Part shown: in pieces, positions 64,000 through 64,000 of the stretch
Position numbering within the stretch: the stretch's first letter is position 1
Layout: the number at the start of each line of letters is the position of its first letter
DNA from: JBBATK01 sp040398805
Lineage (GTDB): Bacteria; Bacteroidota; Ignavibacteria; Kapaibacteriales; NICIL-2
Length of the DNA stretch: 64,000 nucleotides
NCBI GenBank assembly: GCA_040398805.1
Contig: JBBATK010000004.1
Location: 62,001-126,000, forward strand
Reading direction: 5' to 3'
Made by a program: the position numbers and the translations under genes
The notes under the pieces: model-generated
Told to the model about the DNA's origin: nothing
Seen by the model: only the letters and a program-made list of their open reading frames with translations
The model's database searches: none

Positions 64000-64000
64000 G

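Noticed and set aside
1..64000. A mobile element, phage region or defence island
   Set aside because: No integrase, transposase, phage structural gene, restriction or toxin-antitoxin motif was seen, and the gene content is ordinary for a chromosome.

Overview
The window reads as chromosome from a GC-rich member of the Bacteroidota/Chlorobiota (FCB) group, most plausibly the Kapabacteria/Ignavibacteria side; the exact lineage is inference. Direct signs are: at least eight secreted proteins ending in a type IX secretion (T9SS, Por) sorting domain, a PorV/PorQ-family protein, DUF6029 and DUF2851 proteins, BshA, and repeated promoter elements of the Bacteroidota type (TTTG, about 20 nt, TAnnTTTG). 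I see no phage, insertion sequence, CRISPR array, tRNA or rRNA. A run of 100 Ns at 37841-37940 marks a scaffold join, so this is probably a draft or metagenome assembly. With starts set as below, no gene-free stretch exceeds 300 bases.

Layout. 1-2.1 kb: 3' part of a T9SS cargo protein with Asp-box repeats. 8.1-2.1 kb (minus): a tight five-gene run of an exported TldD-like metalloprotease, an exported TldE-like partner without catalytic residues, a 56-residue membrane hairpin, UDP-glucose dehydrogenase and a secreted protein. 8.2-17.8 kb: a secreted T9SS protein, then TlpA thioredoxin, DUF6029 protein, MnmH, a coupled pair (T9SS-type protein plus IgGFc-binding-domain/barrel protein) and an OmpA protein with 11 thrombospondin-type-3 repeats. 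17.8-24.8 kb: GH3 hexosaminidase, SMUG2-like glycosylase, CNNM/CorC-type protein, purine nucleoside phosphorylase, peptidyl-tRNA hydrolase, YigZ and BshA. 24.8-40.1 kb: four very large envelope genes (SBBP-repeat protein, PKD-like protein, double-OmpA protein, GEVED/beta-helix protein).

40.2-50.8 kb: glycogen phosphorylase, a conserved secreted protein, then a run of MtaB, a lipoprotein, TruA, an M48 lipoprotein protease, PyrF and DUF2851. 50.8-55.6 kb: a mostly overlapping operon of SDR threonine dehydrogenase, an O-antigen-ligase-like membrane protein, FolD, an RluA-family synthase and adenylate kinase. 55.6-64 kb: a reprolysin-like T9SS protease, a flippase-like membrane protein, RecX, RecA, ribosomal L19, a PorV-family protein, a mini T9SS protein and one unidentified partial gene.

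The main theme is cell-surface export: T9SS cargo, envelope anchors and a PorV-type shuttle, mixed with ordinary housekeeping genes. The least explained unit is the exported TldD/TldE pair with its tiny membrane neighbour. I did not find a clear new defence or mobile system.
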